DNA of 64,000 bases from Nansenia antarctica (taxonomy: Eukaryota > Chordata > Actinopteri > Argentiniformes > Microstomatidae): positions 20,980,122 through 21,044,121 of the forward strand of contig OZ022351.1 of NCBI GenBank assembly GCA_963989245.1. The letters are read 5' to 3'. Shown here in pieces: positions 11,449-23,569 of this stretch (position 1 is its first letter; every line of letters starts with the position of its first letter). Below the pieces are notes generated by a model, which saw only the letters and a list, made by a program, of their open reading frames with translations, did no database searches and was not told where the DNA came from. Position numbers and translations under genes: made by a program.

Positions 11449-11940
11449 CTATTAGATATCAACATAGCATACCCATACATCAACAATGAGATAAGCTGAT
11501 CCTTTAAAACTTTCATAGGCCCTCTTGTAGTGTGACCCAATACGTAAGCTAGCTGGACCATCACCCTGAAGTGTAGGTTTGTCAGCCTCCTTGGCAGGAC
11601 ACAGAGAGAAGACACAGGGGCGGAAACAGTGTCAGACAACCCTGTAGCGAACACCGTACCTGACAGGTCGATAACGTCACCCAACCCACGAGCCTGAGTG
11701 AGTGTGACCGGATAAACAGGAAATACATCTGGGAAATTCCAAGCCAAAACATCCAACTGCAGAATTGCTGGGGCACAGACACAACACCCATGTCAAAACC
11801 TTGTACCAACACACTAGACCCACAGAATGAGTCATCAGATAAAGGTAACACACTGGACAGAACAAAAGACTGTGCAGCTCCAGTATCCCTTATAATGTGA
11901 ACTGGCCGCTGGTCCCCCACCTCACCCCCACCTCACCACT
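11449..11940 (-). mobile_element. Gypsy protease/pol remnant, copy B
   Basis: The minus strand encodes an aspartic protease start, with the RDTGAAQSFVL active-site motif near 11870-11900. After a deletion and frame change the linker FPDVFPVYPVTLTQARGLGD follows. Reverse transcriptase, RNase H and integrase are absent. About 270 bp present here (11817-12087) are missing from copy A. Confidence 0.7.
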
Positions 11941-12089
11941 TATGGGAAAACATTCCATCAAGCATAAATGGGTTGTAACTGGGATCCAGAGAGTCATTCA
12001 TGCCAGCCACTTCAGGCATCAATGTCACTGGCTTCAGCAACGTCTACTCTGCACCAAGCCGACCTCCTTTGGTCGCTGAACGGGCAGGG

Positions 12090-12325
12090 CCTGTTCCATA
12101 GATCATGTGTACTGTGTTCTACAGATGAGATCTGTGTTCTATAGATGATGTCTGTGTTCTATAGATGATGTCTGTTCTATAGATGAGGTCTGTGTTCTAT
12201 AGATGATGTCTGTTCTATAAATGATGTCTGTATTCTATAGATAATGTCTGTTCTATAGATGATGTCTGTGTTCTATAGATAATGTCTGTTCTATAGATGA
12301 TGTCTGTGTTCTATAAATGATGATC
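12090..12325. repeat. 20/18-bp minisatellite, copy B left part
   Basis: The unit is the same as at 1846-2552. The array stops where the retrotransposon begins and resumes at 15975. Confidence 0.95.
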
Positions 12326-15300
12326 ACACGGTAACAGACCCTGGAACGGAAATGACAACGAATCAAATGATCAGCACGGTAGTTGACGGAGTAACAACAC
12401 TGGAAGGACATAAGCTACAAAGCTGCATCTGTGGCTGGAAAAAGATAACATCAGAGAAGGGTCTCAAGATCCACCAGGGCAGGAAAAAGTGCCTAAGAGA
12501 GCTTAGCGAGGTGCCTCGCATTGACCACTACTTCCTCAGAGGTAGGGCAAATCAGTCGAGTGAAGCCCAGTGGCAGGATATTCACCACAGTCCACAGGGT
12601 ATCAGAACCCCAGACGAAGCTCAACCAAGCACAGATCCATCAACGGACATGAGTCCAGACCCTATCCAGCCACAGACAGCAGTAGAGAGGAAGATGAATG
12701 GACGAAAGCCTCAAATCTTGTGGCCTAAAGCCTGCCAGAAAAAGGAGTGGGAAAACACAGACACAGACCTTGTCCATCTTCTAGAAGGTCTGAAAGGGGG
12801 AGTGGAAAGAAAGCTGGACAAGATTGGAGAGATCATTTACAGCTATGGAGCAGAGAGATTTGGGGTGAAAAGTATGAACCATGGGACACAGAAGGAACCA
12901 TCAGCCCATCTCAAGTCCAGGAGACAACAAGAGATTGAAAGACTTGTGAAAGAAAGAAGGTGCCTGAGAAAACAGTGGAAGAAGGCCACAGAAGTGGAAA
13001 GGAAAGGACTTGAGGCACTACAGGTCGACATCAAGCAGCGTCTTGCAACACTGCGAAGAGCAGAATGCTTGAAAAGCAACACAAGAAGAAAGAGCGAACG
13101 AGGACTGCCTTCTACAGAGATCCCTACAAGTTCGTCAAAGACCTCTTTGTCAAGGAGAAAACGGGGACCCTCAAAGTACCCATAAGGGAACTAGAGGAGC
13201 ACCTGAGGAAGACCTACTCCGACAACCAGAGGCATGTGCCAGCCAGCATTCCGGATGACATGCCACCAATCCAACCACCTGAGCACCAGATTGAAACAAG
13301 GCCCCCTACATGGAGCGAAGTTGAGAGCACAGTAAAACGGGCAAAAACAGCCTCAGCCCCTGGGCCCAACGGCGTTCCATACAGGCTATATAAGAACAGT
13401 CCAGGCGTCTTGAAATACCTCTGGAAGCTAATGAAAGTGGCATGGGAAAAGGGAATCATACCAAAGGCATAGCGAAGGGCAGGAGGGATCCTGATTCCCA
13501 AAGAGAAGAATTCCTCAACCATCGACCAGTTCCGCCAGATCAGTCTACTGAATGTGGAAGGAAAGATTTTCTTCAGTGTTGTGGCCCAGAGGCTCTCAGT
13601 ATTCTTGCAGAAGAACAACTTTGTCGACACCTCAGTGTAGAAGGCAGGGATAAGTGGATTCTCAGGATGCCTGGAACACACAAATGTCATCTGGCACCAG
13701 GTACAAACGGCCAAGAAGGAGAAGAAAGACCTGTATGTGGTTTTCTTAGATCTTGCCAATGCCTTCGGGTCAGTGCCTCATGAGATTTTGTGGACAGCAT
13801 TCAACTTCTTCCAAGTCCCAGAGGGCATCACAAGGCTGGTCAAATCCTACTTCCAGGACCTCCAGTTCTGTGTTACAGCACAAGCCAGTAACTGCATGGC
13901 AGCACCTCGAGATAGGCATAATGGCGGGCTGCACCATCTCTCCACTGGCGTTTACCATGGCAATGGAGCTCATTATTCGAGCATCCCGATGGGTTGTTGG
14001 AGGGGAACGGTTGAAGAGCGGGCTGCTTCTTCCTCCAATCAGGGCGTACATGGATGACATGACGACAATAACAACAACAAACACATGCACCAAACGCCTG
14101 CTGGATAAACTCCAGGGAAACATCAAATGGGCACGAATGGAGATTTAACCCAGCAAGTCCCGCAGTATCTCCATTGTCAAAGGCAAGCTCGCCAATGAGA
14201 GGTTCCACGTCGACAACGAGCCAATACCAACAGTTCTGGAGAAGCCTATCAAAAGCCTTGGCCGCTGGTATAGCGCAGAACTCAAAGACTTGAAGCAGGT
14301 GGAACAACTCAGGCAGGATACAATCAGTGGCCTCAAGCAGATCAACAACACTGCTCTCCCTGGGAAGCTGAAGCTGTGGTGCTTTCAGTTTGGGCTGCTG
14401 CCCTGTCTCATGTGGCCAATTTCCATCTACGAGGTCACACTATCCCAAACCAACCGGCTGGAGAGACTGGTGAATGCACAAGTGAGGAAGTGGCTTGGAC
14501 TGCCGAGAGGCCTTAGCAGCATAGGCCTGTATGGCAACGGAGCCCTCTCCCTACCAATCTCAAGCCTGGTGGAGGAGTACAAATGTGCCAAATCAAGGCT
14601 GGTAATGACACTCACAGAATCCCGGGATCCATTCGTCAGAGGTGCTGCTCCGATCCTAGCAACGGGGAGGAAATGGATGCCATCTGCAGCAGTTGCGGTG
14701 GCAAAGACCGCCCTCAGACACCGGGATATAGTGGGGCATGTCCAACATGGCAGAGGGGGCCTTGGTTTGGAAACAACAACACCCACATGGCAAAAGGCTA
14801 CTCCAACCGAACGGCGGAAGATGGTGGTTGAGGAGGTGCGCCACCAGGAGGAAGCAGCCAGGTGCGCCAAGGCAGTCTCCCAAGCCCAGCAAGGCCGCTG
14901 GATGAAGTGGGAGAGCGTGGAGAGGAGGAAAATCACGTGGAACGAGCTGTGGAGCATGGAGTTTAATAAGATTCATCATCAGAGCCACATATGATGTCCT
15001 GCCCTCTCCTACCAACCTACATCTCTGGTATGGAGAGGACCCAGCCTGTCTCCAGTGTGCAGCCCCAGCAACCCTCAAACACATCTTGGTGGGTTGCAAG
15101 ACCAGTCTAACTCAAGGAAGATACACCTGGCGCCACAACCAAGTGCTAAAGTGCTTCGCTGCCGAACTTGAGCACAAGAGGGTAACCACCAACGCCATGC
15201 CTCTAAATGCCCAGATTACCTTTCCACGGACAATCTTCATCCGGGAAGGGGACAAACAGCGGACCAAGCCATCACCTCCAGACTCAGGCCCACTGAACGC

Positions 15301-15974
15301 AGCCTGGGATTGGGAAATGCGGGTAGACCTCAGCCAGAGGCTCACCTTCCCACCCGAAATTGCAGCGACCAACCTGCGCCCAGACCTAGTCCTCTGGTCC
15401 AAGTCCTGCCGGCGTGTCTTCATCGTAGAACTGACGGTCCCATGGGATGAGGCCATCGATGAGGCATTCGAATGGAAGAGGCTGCGGTATGCCAACTTAG
15501 CAGTCGAAGCAGAGGGGCGGGGCTGGAACGTGAAGGTGTGGCCAGTGGAGGTGGGCTGCAGAGGCTTTGTAGCCAGCTCCACCACAAGGCTCCTGAGGGC
15601 AATAGGGATCAGAGGACAGGCCCAACGGAAGGCAATTAAAGAACTGTCCACTGCAGCAGAACGGAGCAGTCACTGGCTGTGGCTGAAACGTAGGGACCCA
15701 ACATGGGCTCCCAAATGACCACGTGGTGCCACCGTGCGACACACACCCAGGCCTGATCAGCCTGTGGTGGGCCAACCTCGGCAGAGGGTGTCTTGTGATA
15801 AATGGCCGAAACAACCAATGAGGTCGGGGACCACAACTGAAGATGTGTCGTACTGGTGGCACCACGTGATCATTGCCAAATTCCACTCCACCTAAGAGGA
15901 CATCTCCAACTCCACTCAGTCAATTGTTGTGCTGAATATTTAGGGATTTTAACATCTAGTCCTATTAAGAATCC
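12326..15974 (+). mobile_element. R2/Hero-type non-LTR retrotransposon with C-terminal endonuclease, decayed
   Basis: One long coding region is visible in pieces on the plus strand. It starts with a zinc-finger-like segment (LQSCICGWKKITSEKGLKIH..) at 12352. The reverse transcriptase follows, with catalytic AYMDD near 14045-14060. Next comes a CxxC..HxxxxC knuckle (CLQCAAPATLKHILVGC, about 15052-15100). The end is a restriction-like endonuclease region with PDLVLW..VFIVELTVPWDEA (about 15380-15450). Several frameshifts and stops (for example at 13470 and 14146) break it, so it is not active. The domain order (N-terminal zinc finger, central RT, C-terminal nuclease) defines the R2/NeSL/Hero group. 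Hero is my best guess from motif recall. It lies inside the minisatellite. Confidence 0.85.
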
Positions 15975-16082
15975 TTCTGTGTTCTATAGATGATATCTGT
16001 TTTATAGATGATGTCTGTTCTATAGATGATGTCTGTGTTCTATAGATGATGTATGTCTATGTTCTATAGATGATGTCTGTGC
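15975..16082. repeat. 20/18-bp minisatellite, copy B right part
   Basis: About five units continue the array after the retrotransposon. Confidence 0.9.
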
Positions 16083-16179
16083 CAGGATAGCGGATCAAAC
16101 GTGTCATTTTACACTGCAATCTCACACACCGTATCAGCCAGGATAGCGGTTGAACACATGCAGTATCTATATGTATCTA

Positions 16180-16335
16180 TTCTTTAAAAAAAAAAATATA
16201 TATATATTTATTTTGTATTACTATCCTTCTTTTTCTGTAGTATTTTAAATTGTTTATGCTATATGTAAAGCACTTTGAATTGCCCCTGTTGTATGAAATG
16301 TGCTATATAAATAAACTTGCCTTGCCTTACCTACA
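16180..16335 (+). mobile_element. LINE 3' tail with CTTGC repeats
   Basis: GTAAAGCACTTTGAATTGCC..GTGCTATATAAATAAACTTGC is the stereotyped 3' end of teleost L2-like LINEs, ending in short CTTGC repeats. Confidence 0.55.
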
Positions 16336-16341
16336 ACCTTT

Positions 16342-16740
16342 GGGGGCGTTCACACTTGACCTCTTTTTTTAGAAAAAAGCGAGGCCTTCAGCGCCTTTTT
16401 ACATACAACCCTATGGGAAAAGGGAAAAAACTGCCCCTTTTTAAAAAAAGAGAAGAATCAAATGTTGCCGGTCAAGCAAATGTTGACAATCAGCTTTGCT
16501 GCGTGCATTATCGACTTTAGCAGACATGCAAATAAAAAACTTTTATTGAGTACAAAATCGATTTTCCTTTGTTCAAAATCGATTTTCCTTTGCGCAAAAT
16601 GTATTTTCTTTTGCGCAAAATATTTTTTTTCTCGAAATAATTGTGGCACATAATTAACTCCATAAAAAGCGAAAAGGCGCTGAAGGCGGCGCTTTTTTCA
16701 AAAAAAGAAAAAAGAAAAGACGTCAAGTGTGAACGCCCCC
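16342..16740. mobile_element. MITE with 19-bp perfect terminal inverted repeats
   Basis: The ends are GGGGGCGTTCACACTTGAC and its exact complement, flanked on both sides by TTT, which suggests a 3-bp target duplication of PIF/Harbinger type. The inverted similarity continues inwards (AGGCCTTCAGCGCC / GGCGCTGAAGGC). The centre holds about 20-bp repeats related to CAAAATCGATTTTCCTTTG. It is non-coding. Confidence 0.85.
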
Positions 16741-16959
16741 TTTCACGTCACTTTGCTGAAATGAAAGTGTTTTGCCCAGAAGTATTATTGTTAATTTTGA
16801 CAGACTTGGTCCTCCATAAGAGGCATCTTCAGAAAGTCACTCAACACTGCATAACTGAGTGTATTGTCCTGTCCTGTCAACTGCCAAGTCAATCGAAAGA
16901 GTTTACTATTTTTACTACAGTCGTTTTTGTTTCTTCCCTGCGCGGTAATGATCTAAGCA

Positions 16960-17786
16960 ACGAAAACCAAACTGCGTTTTGACTTTGAGTAATGAGAGAC
17001 AGTGCGACACTGTAGGTGTTGCAGACGTTTATAAACGACTTGTTCAGGGCTGGGCTGTTTGCATCGTGAGCTGTCGGGATCACACAGGCTCGTCCAAGTA
17101 AAGGTAGGTCTACCGTCATTCAGAATAAAAGCTTTTTCTTTACACGATTTACAAATCAGGCTATATTACAACACAGTAACCACCACATCCCAAAATAAAA
17201 ATAACAAAAGCAAAAATGTGACAGATTTTTACCTTAAGTATAACAATAATTCACAGTAGTCCTACACACTTTTTTTTTTGTTACTATGCAGTTTGACTGA
17301 GTCCAACAGAGATGTCAATTCCAAAGTGAAGGCTTTAAATCTGCTTCCCAAACTTACACATCTGTATGTAAAATGTGCCCATCAAATCCTAATATTTACA
17401 TGGATTCCAGTTCAGTGGTATTAGGTAAAGTAGGTAAAGGTAAAGGTTATTCAAGGTAAAGTTACGTTCAGAGTACAGAGAGATGACATGAAAATACATG
17501 TTTATGAATTACATTCATAAACAAAGGGGACAAAGTGGCTCAATATTGCAAAAAAAGATTGCAACATCTGCAATTTTAGCATTCGTAAGATAGATTGTTG
17601 TGCAAAACGTTCAAATTGACCTCTGTTGCTTTGCTTAGTACACAAACCCAAATCTATCAATGAATTCTAATACAAAGTTCCTTTTACAAAGAAACACCTC
17701 TCTTATGTGTTTGTTACCACACTATGGGTGGTTTATATCCTTGGATGTCTTTGTAAACAGCAACCATCGTGTCCTGCTTCCTAGAT
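16960..17786. other. Duplicated TRIM upstream segment, copy B
   Basis: Matches the region before TRIM-A, but lacks the LINE seen at 3012-3605. It probably holds the promoter or leader of TRIM-B. No core element is recognised. Confidence 0.6.
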
Positions 17787-18528
17787 ATGTCTGTCCCCAG
17801 CAGTCTCCAGTCTGAAGAGGTGTTCCAGTGCTCCATCTGTTTGCACATGTTCACTGAGCCAGTCTCCATCCCATGTGGACACAACTTCTGTAAGACCTGC
17901 ATCAACACACACTGGGATAGTAGAGACCTGTGCCAGTGTCCCCTCTGTCAGAGTACATATAATAGCAGACCTGAGCTCTGTGTCAACACAGTGATGAGAG
18001 AAGCTGTTGATAACTGTAAAGAAACAGCAAGACGCAGAGCCCGAGCAGCCCCAGCCCCAGGCCCTGTCCCTGCCCCACCCCCAGCCCATGTCCCTGGTTC
18101 AGCTCCAGCCCCAGCACCTGCCCCAGCCCTATCCTCATCCCCAGCCCCTGGCCCTTCCCCTGCCCCAGCCCCTGACCCTGCCCCTGCTTCATCCCCAGCC
18201 CCTGCCCCAGCCCATGTCCCTGCTTCATCCCCAGCCCCTGCCCCAGCCCCTGACCCTGCCCCTGCTTCATCCCCAGCCCCTGGCCCTTCCCCTGCCCCAG
18301 CCCCTGACCCTGACCCTGCTTCAGCCCCAGCCCCAGCTAGGCCTGGTAGCAATTCTTCAGGGAGCAGGTTGGTGTTCCTAGGGTTCTGTCTGGCTGGTCT
18401 GGTGTTCTTCCTGTATCGACAGACCCACCTGGAGCCTGACCAGAGTGGCACATGTTCACTGACAGACCCAGAGGCAGCGTGTAAAAGACCATACAAACCA
18501 CCGGGAGAGTGGGGAGAGAAGATGGTGG

Positions 18529-18574
<46 letters not shown>

Positions 18575-21536
18575 GCGTGTCTGTGTGCACGTGCATGTGC
18601 ATATGTGTGTGTGTGAGAGAGAGTGAGAGAGGGAGAACGAGTGGGGAAAAAATGGTGTGTGTGTGCATGCGTGAGTGTGTGTGTGAGGGAGTGAGAGATT
18701 GAGAAGATGGTGGGTATGGGGTTGTTATTGTCTTGTTTATTAGTTTTCCTGTCTCAGCTTCAGAAAATGACGTCTGAGATGCAGCAGATGATCCAGGACC
18801 GTCTGGAGAAGGTGAAGGAGGTCAAACACTCAGTAGAGCTCAGCACGGTGAGTCCTCCTGACCTCTCACCTATGATGTGTTCTAATGTAGAAGTTCCCCC
18901 ACCCGACAGGTCCAGGGCTCCTAAGAGGTCTAGATGTGTTCATGGATTCAGAGAGGTCTTCATTACTGGAAGCTGTGGTTCTCATGGTTTACACACATGT
19001 ACAGTTTGTATTCAATTGTGATCGACATGGCTATATCATGTGGTCATGTTGACGTGCACATACATTTTTCCTCAGAGAGAATCAGACAGAGAGAGAAAGT
19101 TCAGTTTGCAGTTCATCCGTGATCTGAAGCTCTTGTTTGAGGGAAGCCTGGCTGAGCTCATTGAGATTGAGGAGCAGCAGAAAGCAGCAAAGAGGCGGGC
19201 TGAGGGGCTCATTAAAGAGCTGGAGGAGGAAGTCACTGAGCTACAGAGGAGAAGCTTTGAGCTGGAGCAGCTCTCACACAATGAGGACCACCTCCTCCTC
19301 CTCCTACAGGTCAGTGTCCTTCTCTCTCATCGCTACATGAGTAGTGCTGCTCTTTTATTAGAATCATTTGTTTTTATTTATTCTTCCTGCATTGCATTGC
19401 AGTTGTGTATGATATGTATATTGTACAGTGTGTATTTATTTATTTATCACTCTCAATGCCTAATGTCTCCTACTGTTTCGTGTCCAATACTGGTCTGAGA
19501 TCAGAGTTCACAGTGATTCTCTCTCTTCTCTTCTGTTGCAGAGTGAGAGTCTCCCATCCAAGGACTGGTCTGAGATCAGAGTTCACAGTGATCTCTCTCT
19601 AAGGACTGTGAGAGTGTTCCTGTCTCAGCTGGTGGAGAAACTTCAGAGTGAAACCAAGAGGGTGTCTGACGTTTGTGTTGGTAAGGACTGATAAGGACCT
19701 TCTTACATCAATGTGGAAAGTAGCTTATATCTGATATTCAGTAGTTTGTCCAAGAGGCTGCTTGATGTTGTTAAGACTTATTATATGCCAGTCACTGATA
19801 GGTATTCGTTACCGGCTAAGTGTGTGCATGCATACATCAGGCCATGGCAACAGTCAGTGAGCATGAAAAAGAACAATGCTTTGCTAGGTGGCAGGTTTGG
19901 GGTCGGTGAGGGCATAACCAAGACTTGCAACCCAAACGTTCCACCCAAAGCTAATTCTTGTTGCTAATGTTAAAATGTGCTAATACCTTCCCCTGACATA
20001 CCCTTACCAAGTGAATGCCTGGCCCTTACCATAACCACTTAAAGTTAATACCAAAGTTGCTAACAACGTTTTGTTTTTTTTTGTGAGGGGGGGGGGGGGC
20101 GGGGGGTTCTGCATGCTATGGGGGCCAACTGGCCTACTACTATACTTGCTGCATGCATGTTCTACTTAGAGACTGTGCTGGATAAGCACAACTGAATGAC
20201 ATACCTTCTTACTATCACTGTGGACCTCGTATCGATAATATTCATTTTCTGTCAAAGACCCGAACAAGTTTCTATTCAGGACATATAACTACTCTGAAGA
20301 TAACTATACACTGTAGATACAAAGTATGAACATACACACTAATATGTGAGGTGGAATACGTTATATACATTTACTGAAAAGATTTAAGCTTATGCCTATA
20401 TACAGTATATGTGGTCACCTGACTACAGTGGTCTCTTCTGTGTCCACAGAGCTGAGGAGGATGCAGCAGTACGCAGGTATGTGCTGTTTAAACATGTAAT
20501 GCATTGATGATGTATGACAGTAAATGACCCCTCCTCCTCCTTTAACTCCTCTCTTAAGACAGTAGAAGGACAATATTGACTCCTTCAATATTGAAGGGAC
20601 TTGTGTCCCACATTTCTGTCAGGACAAATTAGAGATACCATCAAAGAGAGTGTTGGTCGAGCAATGGTAGAGAGAGAGCACGGGCCACGCTCCTCTCTTG
20701 TGTATCCTTCAGGCAGGAAGTACACCTGACAGTCTGTCTGACCAACACTGCCCTCTGGGGCTATGGGGTGTGTAGTCAGTTATGTAGTGTTTAGTCAATG
20801 CAGCCCAATCTACCCAGATCTGGGGTCATGACACTAGACAGTATTGATGTAACAGCATGGTAAAGACCCAGTATAAACTATATACATGTATATGTATATA
20901 GCCATTCTTGTCCATGCCCTGGTCACTTCCCATTTAGACTATTGTAATGCTATTGTAAATCCTCTTTGGTCTCCCACACAAATGTCTCCATAAACTCCAA
21001 CTGGTCCAGAACTCAGCTGCACGCATCATTACTAGAACTCCCTCCATTCACCATATCACTCCAGTTCTCCAACAACTTCATTGGCTCCCCATCAAATTCC
21101 GTATTCATTTTAAGATTCTCCTTCTCACCTTTAAGGCTCTCCATAACCTATCACCATCATACCTCTCTGAACTCCTTCTTACTCACACTCCCTCCCGTAG
21201 TCTCAGATTCTCCTCTGCCAACCAACTTGTCATACCTTCTGCCCGCCTGACTACTATGGGATCTAGAGCCTTCGGCCGTTCTGCTCCCTGCCTCTGGAAC
21301 TCTCTGCCACCTAACATATGCAATTTTTACACTCTCACCACTTTCAAATCCAGTCTTAAAACACACCTTTTCACAATGGCTTACTTGGTTTGATCTCCTG
21401 TATTTTGTTTGTTGTTATATCAGATTTTGCTGTTTTTATCTCATTTTGCTTTGTTGATTTTAATGTTTTGATATGTGGTTTTAAACTGTCTTGTAAGGTG
21501 TCCTTGAGAGCCTTGAAAGGCACCCATAAATAAAAT

Positions 21537-21584
<48 letters not shown>

Positions 21585-22143
21585 GTCCTCCACAGTGGAC
21601 GTTACTCTGGACCCTGATACAGCGAATCACTGGCTCATCCTGTCTAAAGATGGGAAACAAGTGAGCCTGGGAGACAGGCGACAGAATCTCCCTGACAACC
21701 CAAAGAGATTTGATGCTGTTATCTCTGTCTTGGGGAAGGAGGGCTTCTCCTCAGGGAGATTCTACTATGAGGTGCAGCAGGTGAAGGACAAGACTGGCTG
21801 GGTTTTAGGTGTAGGCAGAGAGTCCATCAACAGGAAGGGGCAGATTACACTTAGCCCTGACGATGGTTACTGGACTGTCTGTCTGAGGGATGGGGAGTAC
21901 GTGGCTCTAGCTGACCCTCCTGTCCTCCTCTCTCTCAGTCAGAAGCCCCAGAAGGTGGGGGTGTTTGTAGATTATGAGGGGGGTCAGGTCTCCTTCTATG
22001 ATGTGGACAACAGGTCTCCTATCTACTCCTTTACTGGCATCTCCTTCACAGAGAAACTCTTTCCATACTTCAGCTCCTTCAGGCCTTACCTTAATGATGG
22101 TGTTAAGAACTCAGCCCCACTGGTCATCAGTCCTGTCAGTTAA
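17787..22143 (+). CDS. TRIM-like E3 ubiquitin ligase, copy B (RING / Pro-Ala repeat / membrane segment / coiled coil / B30.2)
   Basis: Six coding exons give 591 aa: 17787-18524, 18758-18847, 19076-19309, 19542-19680, 20450-20476 and 21596-22143. All introns are GT/AG and phases are the same as in copy A. The RING is nearly identical to copy A (E11-V12 instead of E11-L12). The Pro/Ala region differs most in sequence and length, with units such as APASSPAPGPSPAPAPDP. The hydrophobic segment LVFLGFCLAGLVFFLY is retained. The coiled coil has one extra Leu. The B30.2 has an extra Gln (YYEVQQ) and clear substitutions (for example LSPDDGYWTVCL). An L2 LINE end sits directly before the B30.2 acceptor. 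Role by family: RING ubiquitin ligase with SPRY ligand recognition. Subfamily and partner are unknown. Confidence 0.88.
18531..18710. repeat. GT/GA microsatellite at the start of TRIM-B intron 1
   Basis: GT run starting six bases after the exon 1 donor, as in copy A but with different length and interruptions. Confidence 0.95.
20920..21582 (+). mobile_element. L2-type LINE 3' end with TTA repeat, intron 5 of TRIM-B
   Basis: The plus strand encodes decayed C-terminal reverse transcriptase text (HWLPI..RIHFKILLLTFKALHN..). It ends with CTTGAAAGGCACCCATAAATAAAATG and (TTA)n, the L2-like tail. The TTA run reaches to about 14 bases before the exon 6 boundary at 21596. The same family end lies at 62880-63330. 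Confidence 0.8.
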
Positions 22144-22454
22144 ACAGACTGAGAAAATATATAGGATTTCATTTTGGGGGGATTTAAATGTTTCATTCGT
22201 GAACTTTTACTTTTTTTGACAGGACGGAGAGAAACCTTGTTTAAGTGATTCACAGTATAGAACATATTGTGATGGTTATATATTTCACACAAAACTAAAA
22301 AGATGAAATGAGATCATTTCAATACAAATGTCTGATAGCTGATTCCCTCTCATTGAATGTAATGTAGTTGATTTTTTGTTTCTTATCATTGTTGTTCTTA
22401 TCATGTTTCTCATCATTGAATACAGCATAAGATTTGTAAATGTACATTTGGTTC

Positions 22455-22460
22455 AATAAA
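22455..22460 (+). terminator. Polyadenylation signal of TRIM-B
   Basis: AATAAA about 310 bases after the stop, at the position homologous to that in copy A. Confidence 0.6.
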
Positions 22461-22639
22461 GCTGTTATTGCTGAAGTGGTTTGCTGAAACTCTTTGTTGA
22501 TGAAAGGTAACACACCGTAGATGATGCTCATAGAAAACAAATACTCCTGTCATCACACTTGTAGATAAAACACAGACACACACAATACTGTAGGAGGCAG
22601 GTAGCTTTATATGTACTCAAAGCATTACATTGCTTGTGT

Positions 22640-22915
22640 GCAAGCATACACACGTACACACATACATACACACACACATACACAGACACACACACACACA
22701 CACCATATTTCCATATGTATTGAAAGTAGAACCCAAAAGAGAGGATAACACTCTGGTGGACTGTACTCTACTGTACTCTACTGATTCTACTGTGTTTAAC
22801 TTTGGAATAGTAACCTTGTTTTAACACAGCTGGCTGTGAAAGATCACGACAGGGTTAGATCAAGGGAGGGCAAGAATAAGAAGAAGAGAGGGAGAGAGAG
22901 AGAGAGAGATAGGGA
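22640..22915. repeat. CA and GA microsatellites
   Basis: CA-rich (about 22645-22705) and GA-rich (about 22865-22915) simple repeats downstream of TRIM-B. No gene is seen between 22460 and 23376. Confidence 0.85.
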
Positions 22916-23376
22916 GGGGGCGATGTAGAGAGTTGTGACCTGCGTACCTGTGTTTGTGTTGAAGACTAGTTACTGTTTCAACAGTCACACTGAAGAAGTT
23001 AGAGCACCAGAAAAAGAGCTATGAAAACCTCTGTAAAATGTACATTCTGTATACTGTATATGTTGCCCCCTACTGGGCATCAATGGGTAGTGAAAGGACA
23101 GGGCTGAGATCCATTCTGCCAGTCAGTATACTTTCTATAATGAAGGCAGTAGATGGAGAATATGCAATTCCGATATATGACAGGGAGGGTGAAGTTCTGC
23201 CTACGTGACCTTCAAGAAACTGTATTGAGAAGAAGCTGCCAGTTGAGCGGTAACAAAAGTATAACAGATAACACAGATAACATTTTATTTACAGTTGTAT
23301 GAACTGATTAGACAGGTGTAAGCTCATGTCCATATATGTGGTCACCTGACTACAGTGGTCTCTTCTGTGTCCACAG

Positions 23377-23401
23377 AGCTGAGGAGGATGCAGCAGTACA
23401 G
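23377..23401 (+). pseudogene. Orphan TRIM linker exon, copy B
   Basis: This 25-nt sequence matches exon 5 (ELRRMQQY..) with acceptor and donor dinucleotides kept. It is two bases shorter than the 27-nt original, so splicing it in would shift the frame. Its flanks match those of the orphan exon at 10548-10574. No coding exon follows. Confidence 0.7.
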
Positions 23402-23569
23402 GTGTGTGCTGTTTAAACATGTAATGCATTAATGATACATGACAGTAAATGCCCCCCGGCCTGTGCTTTAGGCTCTGGTGCTACGAATGAATGCAGGTAT
23501 GATAGAAGTCAGTTGATCATGATGCTCAGTACTGTGTTGACAAGGAATAAACATTCTTAGTTAGTCATA

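Noticed and set aside
12352..15718. Host gene with zinc finger and nuclease
   Set aside because: The domain order and decay match a non-LTR retrotransposon, and it lies within a minisatellite.
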